This document shows positions 26,209 to 33,675 of a stretch of 38,956 nucleotides of DNA, piece after piece. The notes below the pieces were generated by a model. That model searched no databases, was not told the origin of the DNA, and worked only from the letters and a program-made list of their open reading frames with translations. The translations under genes and the position numbers were made by a program. Source of the DNA: Klebsiella pneumoniae (GTDB taxonomy: Bacteria; Pseudomonadota; Gammaproteobacteria; Ga0077536). How positions within the stretch are numbered: the stretch's first letter is position 1; every line of letters starts with the position of its first letter. Location: contig CAMAXW010000034.1 of the NCBI GenBank assembly GCA_945862315.1, forward strand, positions 1 through 38,956. The letters run 5' to 3'.

Positions 26209-27129
26209 ATGTGCGGGATTGTTGGTCTTTATTTGAAAAATCGCGCGCTCGAGCCACAGCTGGGCGCGCTGTTTGAACCCATGTTGCTCGAGATGACCCA
26301 GCGTGGCCCCGACAGCACGGGCTTTGCGGTGTATCGGGATCCGGCACCGGCGGGTCAAGTCAAACTGGTGCTACAGCATCCCGATCCGGCCTTCGACTGG
26401 GCGTCCGTCGTGGCGGCGCTCAGTGAGCAATTTAAGGTGGACGTGGCCTTAAGCGTCCACCACACCCACTGCCTGCTGCGCCTGTGCGTGGTGGAGGCAG
26501 CGTTGCGGCGCTATCTCCACGAACACAATCCAGTCTATGCCGTGGTGAGCATTGGGCAGCACATCGAGATCTATAAAGAGGTTGGTTTGCCGATCGATGT
26601 GGCTTTGGCTTTTGGTCTGCGCAGCATGCAGGGCAGCCACGCCATCGGACATACCCGCATGGCCACCGAAAGCGCGGTCACGACCGCGGGATCGCATCCG
26701 TTTTCTACCGGTAGCGATCTCTGTCTGGTGCATAACGGGTCGTTGTCGAACCACAACCGTCTGCGCCGCAAGCTGGAAAAAGCGGGCGCGGTGTTTCGCA
26801 CCGAAAACGACTCCGAAGTGGCGGCTCAATATTTGGATGTCCAAATGCAGCACGGCGCCACGCTGTCGGAAGCACTGACGCAGGCGCTGTTGGATCTAGA
26901 TGGTTTCTACACGTTTACCATCGGCACGAGCGATGGCTTTGCGGTGCTGCGTGATCCCATCGCGTGCAAGCCTGCAGTGATGGCGGAAACCGATGATTGG
27001 GTGGCGATGGCGTCCGAATACCGCGCGCTGGCCCGTTTGCCGGGCGTTAAACACGCCCGCTTGTGGGAGCCAGAACCGGCGACCGTTTATGTTTGGGGCA
27101 GGGCGGCTGACGCCGCTACCCTCAATTGA
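26209..27129 (+). CDS. mgsA: N-methylglutamate synthase subunit A, class II glutamine amidotransferase
   Basis: This 306-residue protein begins MCGIVGLYLKN; after Met removal Cys2 is the Ntn nucleophile of class II amidotransferases. GPDSTGFAVYR, GHTRMATESAV, HPFSTGSDLCLVHNGSLSN and ENDSEVAAQYLD are conserved glutaminase segments. It corresponds to the amidotransferase domain of glutamate synthase as a separate polypeptide. In the pathway it would cleave gamma-glutamylmethylamide and release methylamine inside the complex. AAGGAG lies eight bases before the ATG, and the gene is 15 bases after gmaS. In rhizobia the equivalent is often named glxB. Confidence 0.84.
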   Translation: MCGIVGLYLKNRALEPQLGALFEPMLLEMTQRGPDSTGFAVYRDPAPAGQVKLVLQHPDPAFDWASVVAALSEQFKVDVALSVHHTHCLLRLCVVEAALRRYLHEHNPVYAVVSIGQHIEIYKEVGLPIDVALAFGLRSMQGSHAIGHTRMATESAVTTAGSHPFSTGSDLCLVHNGSLSNHNRLRRKLEKAGAVFRTENDSEVAAQYLDVQMQHGATLSEALTQALLDLDGFYTFTIGTSDGFAVLRDPIACKPAVMAETDDWVAMASEYRALARLPGVKHARLWEPEPATVYVWGRAADAATLN

Positions 27130-27139
27130 GCAACGCACG

Positions 27140-27832
27140 ATGAGCACGGACAAAATTTTCGATCTCGCCCATTCCACTGTGCGCGAACTTAACCAAGCGC
27201 TGCACGATCTCAACGGACACCAGGCCGGGCCGCGTTTTGAAGTGCGTAACGCACAAGGCGAACACGCCTTGGCGGTTGGCATTGCGGCACCGCTGATTGT
27301 CGACATCCTAGGGCACGTGGGCTACTACTGCGCGGGCATGAACCAGCACGCCACCGTGACCATTCAGGGCAATGCGGGCACCGGTCTGGCAGAAAATATC
27401 ATGTCAGGCGTGGTACGCGTCAAAGGCAACGCCAGTCAGGCGGCGGCAGCTACAGGCCGCGGTGGACTGGTGGTCATCGAAGGCGATGCCTCGGCCCGCT
27501 GCGGTATTTCCATGAAAGGCGTGGATATTGTGGTGCAAGGATCGGTTGGGCATATGTCGGGATTCATGGCCCAACGCGGACGCTTGGTCGTGTGTGGCAA
27601 CGCCGGCGCGGCACTGGGCGATTCCCTCTACGAAGCAGAAATCTTTGTGCGCGGTACCGTTGCCGATTTGGGCGCGGACTGCATCGAGAAAGAAATGACG
27701 GCAGAGCACCTAGTCGCACTGGACGAACTGCTAGCGCGGGCCGGGATTGGCGCTAGCGCGGCCGACTTCAAGCGCTTTGGGTCAGCCCGCAAGCTCTATC
27801 ACTTTAATATCGATCATGCCGACGTCTACTGA
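27140..27832 (+). CDS. mgsB: N-methylglutamate synthase subunit B, GXGXG-domain protein
   Basis: This 230-residue protein is the GXGXG beta-helix domain of glutamate synthase as a free subunit. Repeated turns are visible: GNAGTGLAENIMSG, VRVKGNAS, GRGGLVVIEGDASAR, DIVVQGSVGHMSGFMAQ, GRLVVCGNAGAALGDSL and EIFVRGTVADLGAD. In glutamate synthase this domain is structural and supports the ammonia tunnel. The start is the ATG at 27140, ten bases after the mgsA stop, giving MSTDKIFDLAHSTVRELN; the frame is open further upstream inside mgsA but only as an overlap. The ribosome binding site is weak, so coupling to mgsA is likely. Confidence 0.83.
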   Translation: MSTDKIFDLAHSTVRELNQALHDLNGHQAGPRFEVRNAQGEHALAVGIAAPLIVDILGHVGYYCAGMNQHATVTIQGNAGTGLAENIMSGVVRVKGNASQAAAATGRGGLVVIEGDASARCGISMKGVDIVVQGSVGHMSGFMAQRGRLVVCGNAGAALGDSLYEAEIFVRGTVADLGADCIEKEMTAEHLVALDELLARAGIGASAADFKRFGSARKLYHFNIDHADVY

Positions 27833-27871
27833 CTCGCTACCGAGCGTGGCCCACGGCAGGAGTTCATCCCG

Positions 27872-29188
27872 ATGACAACCCAAGATCCCGGACTACACGA
27901 GTCCTACCTGTTTAACCGCGATGTGATCCACGAGATCCAGCGCGCCGCCACCGAAGGCATTTACGATATTCGCGGGAGTGGTGCCAAGCGCTACCTGCCG
28001 CATTTCGATGACCTGGTATTTCTCGGCGCATCGATGTCGCGCTATCCGCTAGAAGGCTACCGCGAGCGCTGCGATACCAACGTGGTGCTCGGCACGCGTT
28101 ACGCCAAAAAACCCATCGAGCTTAAAATTCCTATCACCGTCGCCGGCATGAGTTTTGGTGCGCTCTCCGCGCAGGCCAAGGAAGCCTTAGGGCGCGGGGC
28201 GAGCGCAGTGGGTACCAGCACCACCACGGGTGACGGCGGCATGACCTCCGAGGAACGCCTGTCGTCCAAGCTGCTGGTCTATCAAGTTTTGCCCTCGCGC
28301 TACGGCATGAATCCCGACGACTTGCGCAAAGCCGACGCCATCGAAATCGTGCTGGGACAGGGGGCTAAACCGGGTGGCGGCGGCATGTTGCTGGGGCAGA
28401 AAATTAACGCTCGCGTGGCCGGTATGCGTGACCTGCCCCCCAATATCGATCAACGCAGCGCTTGCCGGCACCCAGACTGGACCGGCCCGGACGATCTGGA
28501 AATTAAAATTCGCGAACTGCGTGAAATCACCGATTGGGAAAAGCCCATCTACATCAAGATTGGTGCTAGCCGAACTTATTACGACACGATGCTGGCGGTA
28601 AAAGCCGGCGCCGACGTGGTGGTTGTGGATGGCATGCAAGGCGGCACCGCCGCTACCCAGAATGTGTTCATTGAGCACGTAGGCATCCCCACGCTGGCGG
28701 CGGTGCGCCAAGCGGTGGAAGCGCTGACGGAAATGGACATGCACCGTAAAGTGCAGCTGATTGTCTCGGGCGGTATTCGCACGGGGGCGGATGTGGCCAA
28801 GGCGCTGGCGATGGGGGCCGATGCGGTTTCCGTGGGCGTGGCGGCCCTGATCGCCCTCGGCGATAACGCGCCGGGACTCGACGCCGAGTACCGCAAATTG
28901 GGCAGCGCGGCGGGCTACTACGACGATTGGCAGGCGGGCAAAGATCCGGCGGGCATTACCACGCAGGATGAAGAATTGTCCAAGCGTCTAGACCCCATCA
29001 TGGGGGGTCGGCGGCTGGCTAATTATTTGCGAACCCTGACGATGGAAACCCAGATCATCGCGCGCGCCTGCGGTAAATCGCATGTGCATAATTTAGAGCC
29101 AGAAGACTTGGCTGCACTCACCGTCGAAGCCGCCGCGATGGCGGGCGTGCCGCTGGCCGGCACCCGCTGGATTCCGGGACGGTTTTGA
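27872..29188 (+). CDS. mgsC: N-methylglutamate synthase subunit C, FMN glutamate-synthase-like
   Basis: This 438-residue FMN-binding (beta/alpha)8 protein of the glutamate synthase family has PITVAGMSFGALSAQAKEAL, TTTGDGGMTSEER, GQGAKPGGGGMLLGQK, IKIGA, DVVVVDGMQGGTAATQ and the phosphate-binding VSGGIRTGADVAKALAMGADAV minus its ends. It should reductively add the methylamine to 2-oxoglutarate, giving N-methylglutamate. The cysteine cluster of GltB (CHxxxCPxG type) that binds a 3Fe-4S centre is not visible; only isolated cysteines occur. AGGAG is about ten bases upstream of the ATG. It is the last gene of the operon and is followed by strong hairpins. The rhizobial name glxD is used for the same type. 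Confidence 0.84.
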   Translation: MTTQDPGLHESYLFNRDVIHEIQRAATEGIYDIRGSGAKRYLPHFDDLVFLGASMSRYPLEGYRERCDTNVVLGTRYAKKPIELKIPITVAGMSFGALSAQAKEALGRGASAVGTSTTTGDGGMTSEERLSSKLLVYQVLPSRYGMNPDDLRKADAIEIVLGQGAKPGGGGMLLGQKINARVAGMRDLPPNIDQRSACRHPDWTGPDDLEIKIRELREITDWEKPIYIKIGASRTYYDTMLAVKAGADVVVVDGMQGGTAATQNVFIEHVGIPTLAAVRQAVEALTEMDMHRKVQLIVSGGIRTGADVAKALAMGADAVSVGVAALIALGDNAPGLDAEYRKLGSAAGYYDDWQAGKDPAGITTQDEELSKRLDPIMGGRRLANYLRTLTMETQIIARACGKSHVHNLEPEDLAALTVEAAAMAGVPLAGTRWIPGRF

Positions 29189-29224
29189 GGGGGCGGCGCT
29201 GGGGGTACTGATAACGAGGTGAAG

Positions 29225-29252
29225 GCGTGCCATGGCTGGGCCATCGGCACGC
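29225..29252 (+). terminator. Strong hairpin after the mgs genes, no U-tract
   Basis: GCGTGCCATGGC (29225-29236) pairs with GCCAT-C-GGCACGC (29240-29252), a 12-base-pair stem with one bulged C and a three-base loop. It starts 36 bases after the mgsC stop. No T-tract follows, so it may be a U-less terminator or a stabilising 3' end of the operon mRNA. Confidence 0.5.
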
Positions 29253-29276
29253 TCTCACGCTCGGTCTAGCGTTCCA

Positions 29277-29295
29277 GCAGTGGCCTCGCCACTGC
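29277..29295 (+). terminator. Second perfect hairpin between the mgs operon and surE
   Basis: GCAGTGGC (29277-29284) and GCCACTGC (29288-29295) form a perfect eight-base-pair stem with a three-base loop. It lies 24 bases after the previous hairpin, also without a T-tract. The pair probably separates the mgs transcript from the surE transcript. Confidence 0.42.
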
Positions 29296-29399
29296 CGCCT
29301 CGCTGGGGCCCGGTTTAAAGTTTCAAGAGATGCGCTAACCTGGGCGACTGCGCGCCCGAGTGAGCTGCCAGCGCCTTTCAGAGATCCTCGAGGTCTGCC

Positions 29400-30311
29400 A
29401 TGAATCCTTACCGTCGCGCTGTCCGTCTTTTCACCCTACTGTGGTGCGGTGTATTGCTGCCCTTGGGCGTGCACGCTGCCGCCGCTCGTGCCCCCCTACA
29501 CATTTTGTTGACCAACGACGATGGCTACGCGGCACCGGGCATTGTGGCGGTGCACGCGGCGCTGCGGGCGGCGGGCTACGCGGTGACCTTGGTCGCACCA
29601 CGCGAAAATAAAAGCGGTAGCAGTGTGAGTGTCTCCACTGCCCCGTTGAAGTATGAGGAAGTCACACCGGGGGTGTGGGCGGTGGATGGCAGCCCAGCGG
29701 ATGCGGCGGCGGTGGGCTTGCGGGTGGTCTTACGCGGCCAACAAACCGACCTAGTGATATCTGGGGCAAATCTCGGCCAGAACGCCGGCCGCACGGCCAA
29801 TATTTCGGGCACGGTGGGGGCGGCCATTTTAGCCGCACAGTTCGGCGTGCCCGCAGTGGCCATCTCGGTGGGTCTGCATCTAGACGAAAAAACCGCGCAG
29901 CCCCAGCCGTTCCCCAGTACCTTGGCCAGCTTTCCGGGCGCGGCTGACTTTACGGTGGCACTCGTGCAGCAACTCGTCCGGGGTGCGGGCACCGGGCCGC
30001 TACTCCCGCCGGGTAGTTTGCTCAACGTGAATTATCCGGCCGGGCGGCCGGGCCCGCCTAAAGGCGTGCGTCTGGCGCAGCATGGGCAGCTGGGTGCTTT
30101 TGCTTTTGATTACCTGCCTACCGGCAAGCCCAACGAAGTAAAACTGCACTTAGCACCCGAGACGGCTAGCGAGCCCCAGCCCACGCAGGCCGACACTGCA
30201 TTATTTGCGGCCGGCTATGTCACGGTCACGGTGCTCGACGGCGATTGGGGCGCGCCGCAGGGTTTGCGTCAGGAGCTGGCGCAGCGCTTGCAGCCGCTGC
30301 TGTCGCCCTAA
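29400..30311 (+). CDS. surE: SurE-family nucleotidase/phosphatase with signal peptide
   Basis: This 303-residue protein has SurE motifs: NDDG (metal aspartates), NKSGSSVS (metal serine), SGANLGQNAG (metal asparagine) and SGTVGAAILAAQFGVPAVAIS. SurE enzymes remove phosphate from 5'/3'-nucleotides and short polyphosphate. The N-terminus before the usual family start carries RRAVRLFTLLWCGVLLPLGVHAAAA minus its ends, a typical signal peptide, so this copy is probably periplasmic, unlike the cytoplasmic housekeeping SurE of about 250 residues. It is not beside pcm, nlpD or rpoS. GAGG lies before the ATG. A secreted acid phosphatase role is likely. Confidence 0.85.
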   Translation: MNPYRRAVRLFTLLWCGVLLPLGVHAAAARAPLHILLTNDDGYAAPGIVAVHAALRAAGYAVTLVAPRENKSGSSVSVSTAPLKYEEVTPGVWAVDGSPADAAAVGLRVVLRGQQTDLVISGANLGQNAGRTANISGTVGAAILAAQFGVPAVAISVGLHLDEKTAQPQPFPSTLASFPGAADFTVALVQQLVRGAGTGPLLPPGSLLNVNYPAGRPGPPKGVRLAQHGQLGAFAFDYLPTGKPNEVKLHLAPETASEPQPTQADTALFAAGYVTVTVLDGDWGAPQGLRQELAQRLQPLLSP

Positions 30312-30322
30312 GACACAGGGTT

Positions 30323-30357
30323 GGCGGCCTGTTTGGGGCACCGGCTGGGTGGCCGCC
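30323..30357 (+). terminator. Hairpin after surE
   Basis: GGCGGCC (30323-30329) pairs with GGCCGCC (30351-30357) across a 21-base loop, 12 bases after the surE stop. There is no T-tract. It is a weak terminator candidate in the 91-base gap before the acyl-CoA dehydrogenase. Confidence 0.3.
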
Positions 30358-30402
30358 CCGCGACTCATTTAACCCGTCTCTCCTACGTTAATCGGAGCCA
30401 CT

Positions 30403-31599
30403 ATGAATCTACCGACTTTGCTGAATCCGCGCGGCGATTACCAAGAAATTTACGACCAAGCCTTCCGGTTTTCGCGCGAACGCCTGTACCCGCTATTGGC
30501 CCGCATGGACGACGACGACTGGTACCCCCCGCACCTCATGGGAGAGCTGGCTGAAGCGGGCTATTTGGGCATTACCGCACCGCCGGAATTAGGCGGCGCG
30601 GGGCTAGATTTATTCGCCTCTGGGATGGTCGCGGAGGCCATGGCGTATTGGAACCTCAACGCGAACTGCATTTGGGGCCCACACGAAAACCTCTGCCTGA
30701 ATAACCTCCTGCGCAACGGTAACGAGGAGCAGCGACAGCGCTACATTCCTAGGCTGTGTCGAGCCGAAATCATCGGAGCGATGGCCCTGACAGAACCCGG
30801 TGCCGGCTCCGATGCACTGGCCGGCATGCGGACCACGGCGCGCCGCGACGGCGATGATTACGTGCTCAACGGGCAAAAAATGTTTATTTCCAACGGGCCG
30901 ATTGCCGATGTGTTGTTGGTCTACGCCAAGACCGCGCCAGAGCTTGGGGCCAAGGGCATTTCGGCGTTCCTCGTCGAGAAGGACATGCCGGGTTTTGGGG
31001 TTGCCCAGCAGCTCCGAAAAATGGGTTGGCGCGGCTGTCCCACCGGTGAACTGGTTTTCGAGAACTGTCGCGTGCCCGCGCGCAACCGCTTGCTGGAGGA
31101 CAACGCTGGGGTCTCCATCGTGATGAGCGGGTTGGATATTGAACGGGCATTTTTTGCGGTCCCGATCGTCGCTGCCGCACAGCGCTGTTTGGACCTCTCC
31201 CTGGATTACGCCGCGCAGCGCGCGCAGTTCGGCAAGCCCATTGGCGATCAGCAGATGGTGCAGGCCATGCTGGCCGACATGTACACGGAAATTGAGGCCG
31301 CCCGGCTGCTCGCTTATCGGGCGTTGCTGGCGTGCAATGATCTGGAACGCGGCGGCGGTGGCACGGGCGAGTTGCACAAGCTGTGCGCCGCAGCGCTGCT
31401 CAAGGCGGGCAGCGTGCACATGCTGGCGGTGGACTCGGCGGTGCAAATCCACGGTGGCATGGGCTTTATGTGGGAGACCGAAGTCAACCGTCACTACCGC
31501 AACGCGAAGGTGTCTGAAATTGGCGCGGGTACCCGCGAAATCCGCCGCATCATCATTGCCACCGAATTGCTGAAGACCGTCCGCAACGCCCACCCTTGA
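30403..31599 (+). CDS. Acyl-CoA dehydrogenase (isovaleryl/long-chain-type active site)
   Basis: This 398-residue FAD acyl-CoA dehydrogenase has GAMALTEPGAGSDALAG, NGQKMFISNGPIADV and AVQIHGGMGFMWETEVNRHYR. Near the C-terminus, where most members have the catalytic glutamate in YEGT, this protein reads IGAGTREIRR. Isovaleryl-CoA and long-chain dehydrogenases share that change and instead use a glutamate in the LxxER segment; here Glu247 in GLDIERAFFA fits. GGAG is well placed before the ATG. The gene follows surE by 91 bases and ends facing the AhpD-like gene. The substrate, possibly branched or long-chain, is inferred only from the active-site class. Confidence 0.87.
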   Translation: MNLPTLLNPRGDYQEIYDQAFRFSRERLYPLLARMDDDDWYPPHLMGELAEAGYLGITAPPELGGAGLDLFASGMVAEAMAYWNLNANCIWGPHENLCLNNLLRNGNEEQRQRYIPRLCRAEIIGAMALTEPGAGSDALAGMRTTARRDGDDYVLNGQKMFISNGPIADVLLVYAKTAPELGAKGISAFLVEKDMPGFGVAQQLRKMGWRGCPTGELVFENCRVPARNRLLEDNAGVSIVMSGLDIERAFFAVPIVAAAQRCLDLSLDYAAQRAQFGKPIGDQQMVQAMLADMYTEIEAARLLAYRALLACNDLERGGGGTGELHKLCAAALLKAGSVHMLAVDSAVQIHGGMGFMWETEVNRHYRNAKVSEIGAGTREIRRIIIATELLKTVRNAHP

Positions 31600-31610
31600 G
31601 GCCATTGCCC

Positions 31611-31642
31611 GCGACGAGCCGGGGGTCTCCCGCGCTCGTCGC
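31611..31642. terminator. Bidirectional hairpin between convergent genes
   Basis: GCGACGAGC (31611-31619) and GCTCGTCGC (31634-31642) pair perfectly. Inside the loop CGGG (31620-31623) and CCCG (31629-31632) extend the stem to about 13 base pairs with one unpaired C. It lies in the 66-base gap between the convergent acyl-CoA dehydrogenase and AhpD-like genes. No T-tract is present on either strand. Confidence 0.5.
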
Positions 31643-31665
31643 GTAGCCGCCGCGGCGTGCCGTCC

Positions 31666-32241
31666 TTAGCGGCCCATCGCGAAGAATTCGGCGTTCGGGC
31701 GCATCCCCACGACGTTCGCCATGCGGTTGGACAGTGCGAAGAAGGCGGTGATCGCCGCGATGTCCCACATGTCTTCACGGGTAAAGCCGTGCGCTGCCAA
31801 GGCGGCGAAATCTTCTTCTTCCACGGTAGACGATGCGCTGGCGACCGTCAGGGCAAAATCCAACATGGCCTGCTGGCGCGGCGTAATGTCGGCTTTGAGG
31901 TGGTTGATACTCACTTGATCAGCGAGCAGAGGGTTTTTAGCGCGGATGCGCAAAATGGCCCCGTGCGCGATCACGCAATAGAGGCATTGATTGGTGGCGC
32001 TGGTCGCCACGACGATCATTTCGCGCTCTGCTTTGCTCAAGCCGCCGGGTTTATCCATCAGCGCATCGTGGTAGGCCATAAAGGCGCGAAATTCATCGGG
32101 ACGATGCGCCATGACGAGAAACACGTTGGGGATGAAACCCGATTTTTCTTGCACAGCTTCGATGCGGCTGCGGATGTCCTCGGGCAGGCTCGCGAGCTCC
32201 GGCACGGGAAAGCGGCTGATGGCGGGCGGGGTGGTGGTCAT
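31666..32241 (-). CDS. AhpD-like (carboxymuconolactone decarboxylase family) peroxidase-related protein
   Basis: This 191-residue protein has the AhpD-type redox centre NQCLYCVIAHGAILR (CxxC followed by His) and the surrounding helices (PNVFLVMAHRPDEFRAFMAYHDALM, KAEREMIVVATSATN minus nothing else notable). Members of this peroxidase-related subgroup are thought to reduce peroxides or act in thiol chemistry; few are characterised. GGAG is eight bases upstream of the ATG. It is divergent from the thiolase operon across 161 bases, so it may be co-regulated with beta-oxidation, where acyl-CoA oxidation can give peroxide. That link is inferred. Confidence 0.83.
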   Translation of the reverse strand: MTTTPPAISRFPVPELASLPEDIRSRIEAVQEKSGFIPNVFLVMAHRPDEFRAFMAYHDALMDKPGGLSKAEREMIVVATSATNQCLYCVIAHGAILRIRAKNPLLADQVSINHLKADITPRQQAMLDFALTVASASSTVEEEDFAALAAHGFTREDMWDIAAITAFFALSNRMANVVGMRPNAEFFAMGR

Positions 32242-32402
32242 GGTGGCGGCTCCAGATTAGGTCAACAGAAAGCGATCGCGCTAGGCGCGGGCCTACAAAT
32301 TGCCCGAACCCGGCCTGTTATGCCAGCCTCCAGCCGCCTACACTGTGAGCACTTAATCCCCGCGGCAATCCCTGCTGCGGGACCAGCCCGGAGGAATCTG
32401 CA

Positions 32403-33614
32403 ATGACCGAGGCCTATATTTACGATTGCGTCCGCACGCCACGAGGGCGCGGCAAACCCAGTGGTTCGCTGCACAACATTACCCCCATCCAATTATCTGC
32501 GCAGGTGCTGATGGCGCTGCGCGATCGCAACCAGCTGGATACCTCGCTGGTCGACGACATCGTCTTTGGTTGTGTGTCTCCGGTGGGTGAGCAGGGTGCT
32601 GTGATCCCACGCTTGGCGGCGCTAGTCGCCGACTACGCCCAGAACGTGCCGGGCAAGCAGCTCAATCGCTTTTGCGCCTCTGGGCTGGAAGCGATCAACA
32701 CGGCGGCGGCGCAAGTGATGGCCGGCCAGTCCGACCTCACCATCGGCGGTGGCGTTGAAAGCATGTCGCGCGTGCCCATGGGCTCCGATGGCGGCGCTTG
32801 GGCCTGCGACCCAGCGGTGGCCTTTAAAACCTACTTTGCCCCGCAAGGTATTGGTGCGGATCTCATCGCAACTCGCCAAGGCTACTCGCGCCACGACGTG
32901 GATGCGTTCGCCTGCGAAAGCCAGCGGCGCGCGGCCCATGCTTGGGCGCAGGGTTGGTTTAACAAGTCGGTCATCCCGGTGCGCGACGCGCTAGGACAAG
33001 TGGCCCTCGACCGTGATGAACATATGCGACCCGGCACGACGATCCAAGAGCTCAGCGCCTTAAAAGCCGCTTTCACGCAGCTGGGTGAAGAATACGGTTT
33101 CGATGCGGTGGCCTTGCAACGCTATCCAGATGTAGAACAAATTGATCACGTGCACACCGGTGGTAACTCCAGCGGGATCGTGGACGGCGCGGCCGGCGTG
33201 TTGATCGGCACGCGCGAAATTGGCGAGCGGCTGGGCCTTAAGCCACGCGCGCGCATCCGTTCGTTTGCCTCTATCGGCAGCGAGCCCACCATCATGCTCA
33301 CGGGTCCCACGCCGTCCGCTCGCAAGGCCTTGGCGCGCGCTGGCATGGCTGCTAGCGACATCGATTTGTTCGAGCTCAACGAGGCTTTTGCGTCAGTCGT
33401 GATGCTCTACATGGAACAAATGAATATTCCCCATGATCGTATCAACGTGAACGGCGGTGCGATCGCGATGGGGCATCCGCTGGGGGCCACCGGCGCCATG
33501 ATTCTGGGCACGGTGCTAGACGAACTAGAACGGCGCGGTCAGGGTACCGCGCTCATCAACCTGTGCGTTGGCGCAGGCATGGGCACGGCCACCATCATCG
33601 AACGCGTGCAATAA
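32403..33614 (+). CDS. Acetyl-CoA acetyltransferase (thiolase)
   Basis: This 403-residue thiolase has all catalytic residues: nucleophile Cys91 in [12 protein letters not shown], His358 in [10 protein letters not shown] and Cys388 in [19 protein letters not shown] is also intact. It cleaves 3-ketoacyl-CoA with CoA to release acetyl-CoA, or runs in reverse. GGAGG lies about seven bases before the ATG. It is followed after 61 bases by the FadJ-like gene, forming a two-gene beta-oxidation operon in thiolase-first order. Chain-length preference cannot be read from the sequence. Confidence 0.9.
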   Translation: MTEAYIYDCVRTPRGRGKPSGSLHNITPIQLSAQVLMALRDRNQLDTSLVDDIVFGCVSPVGEQGAVIPRLAALVADYAQNVPGKQLNRFCASGLEAINTAAAQVMAGQSDLTIGGGVESMSRVPMGSDGGAWACDPAVAFKTYFAPQGIGADLIATRQGYSRHDVDAFACESQRRAAHAWAQGWFNKSVIPVRDALGQVALDRDEHMRPGTTIQELSALKAAFTQLGEEYGFDAVALQRYPDVEQIDHVHTGGNSSGIVDGAAGVLIGTREIGERLGLKPRARIRSFASIGSEPTIMLTGPTPSARKALARAGMAASDIDLFELNEAFASVVMLYMEQMNIPHDRINVNGGAIAMGHPLGATGAMILGTVLDELERRGQGTALINLCVGAGMGTATIIERVQ

Positions 33615-33675
33615 CGCGCCCATCAAAAACACCCCGGCGCGGCCCACGTCCGCGCCAGCTGCGGAGAGCGTACTG

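Noticed and set aside
26209-29188. Reading the three genes as a split housekeeping glutamate synthase
   Set aside because: No small subunit (GltD-like) is present, the iron-sulfur cysteine cluster is not visible in the FMN subunit, and gmaS directly precedes them.
30610-31605. 331-residue open frame antisense to the acyl-CoA dehydrogenase
   Set aside because: The sense gene has all family motifs; the antisense product is His/Gln/Arg-rich with no domain, as expected for a shadow frame.
31657-32406. 249-residue plus-strand frame over the AhpD-like gene
   Set aside because: The minus-strand gene carries the CxxC-His motif, a signal-free family N-terminus and a ribosome binding site; the opposite frame has none of these.
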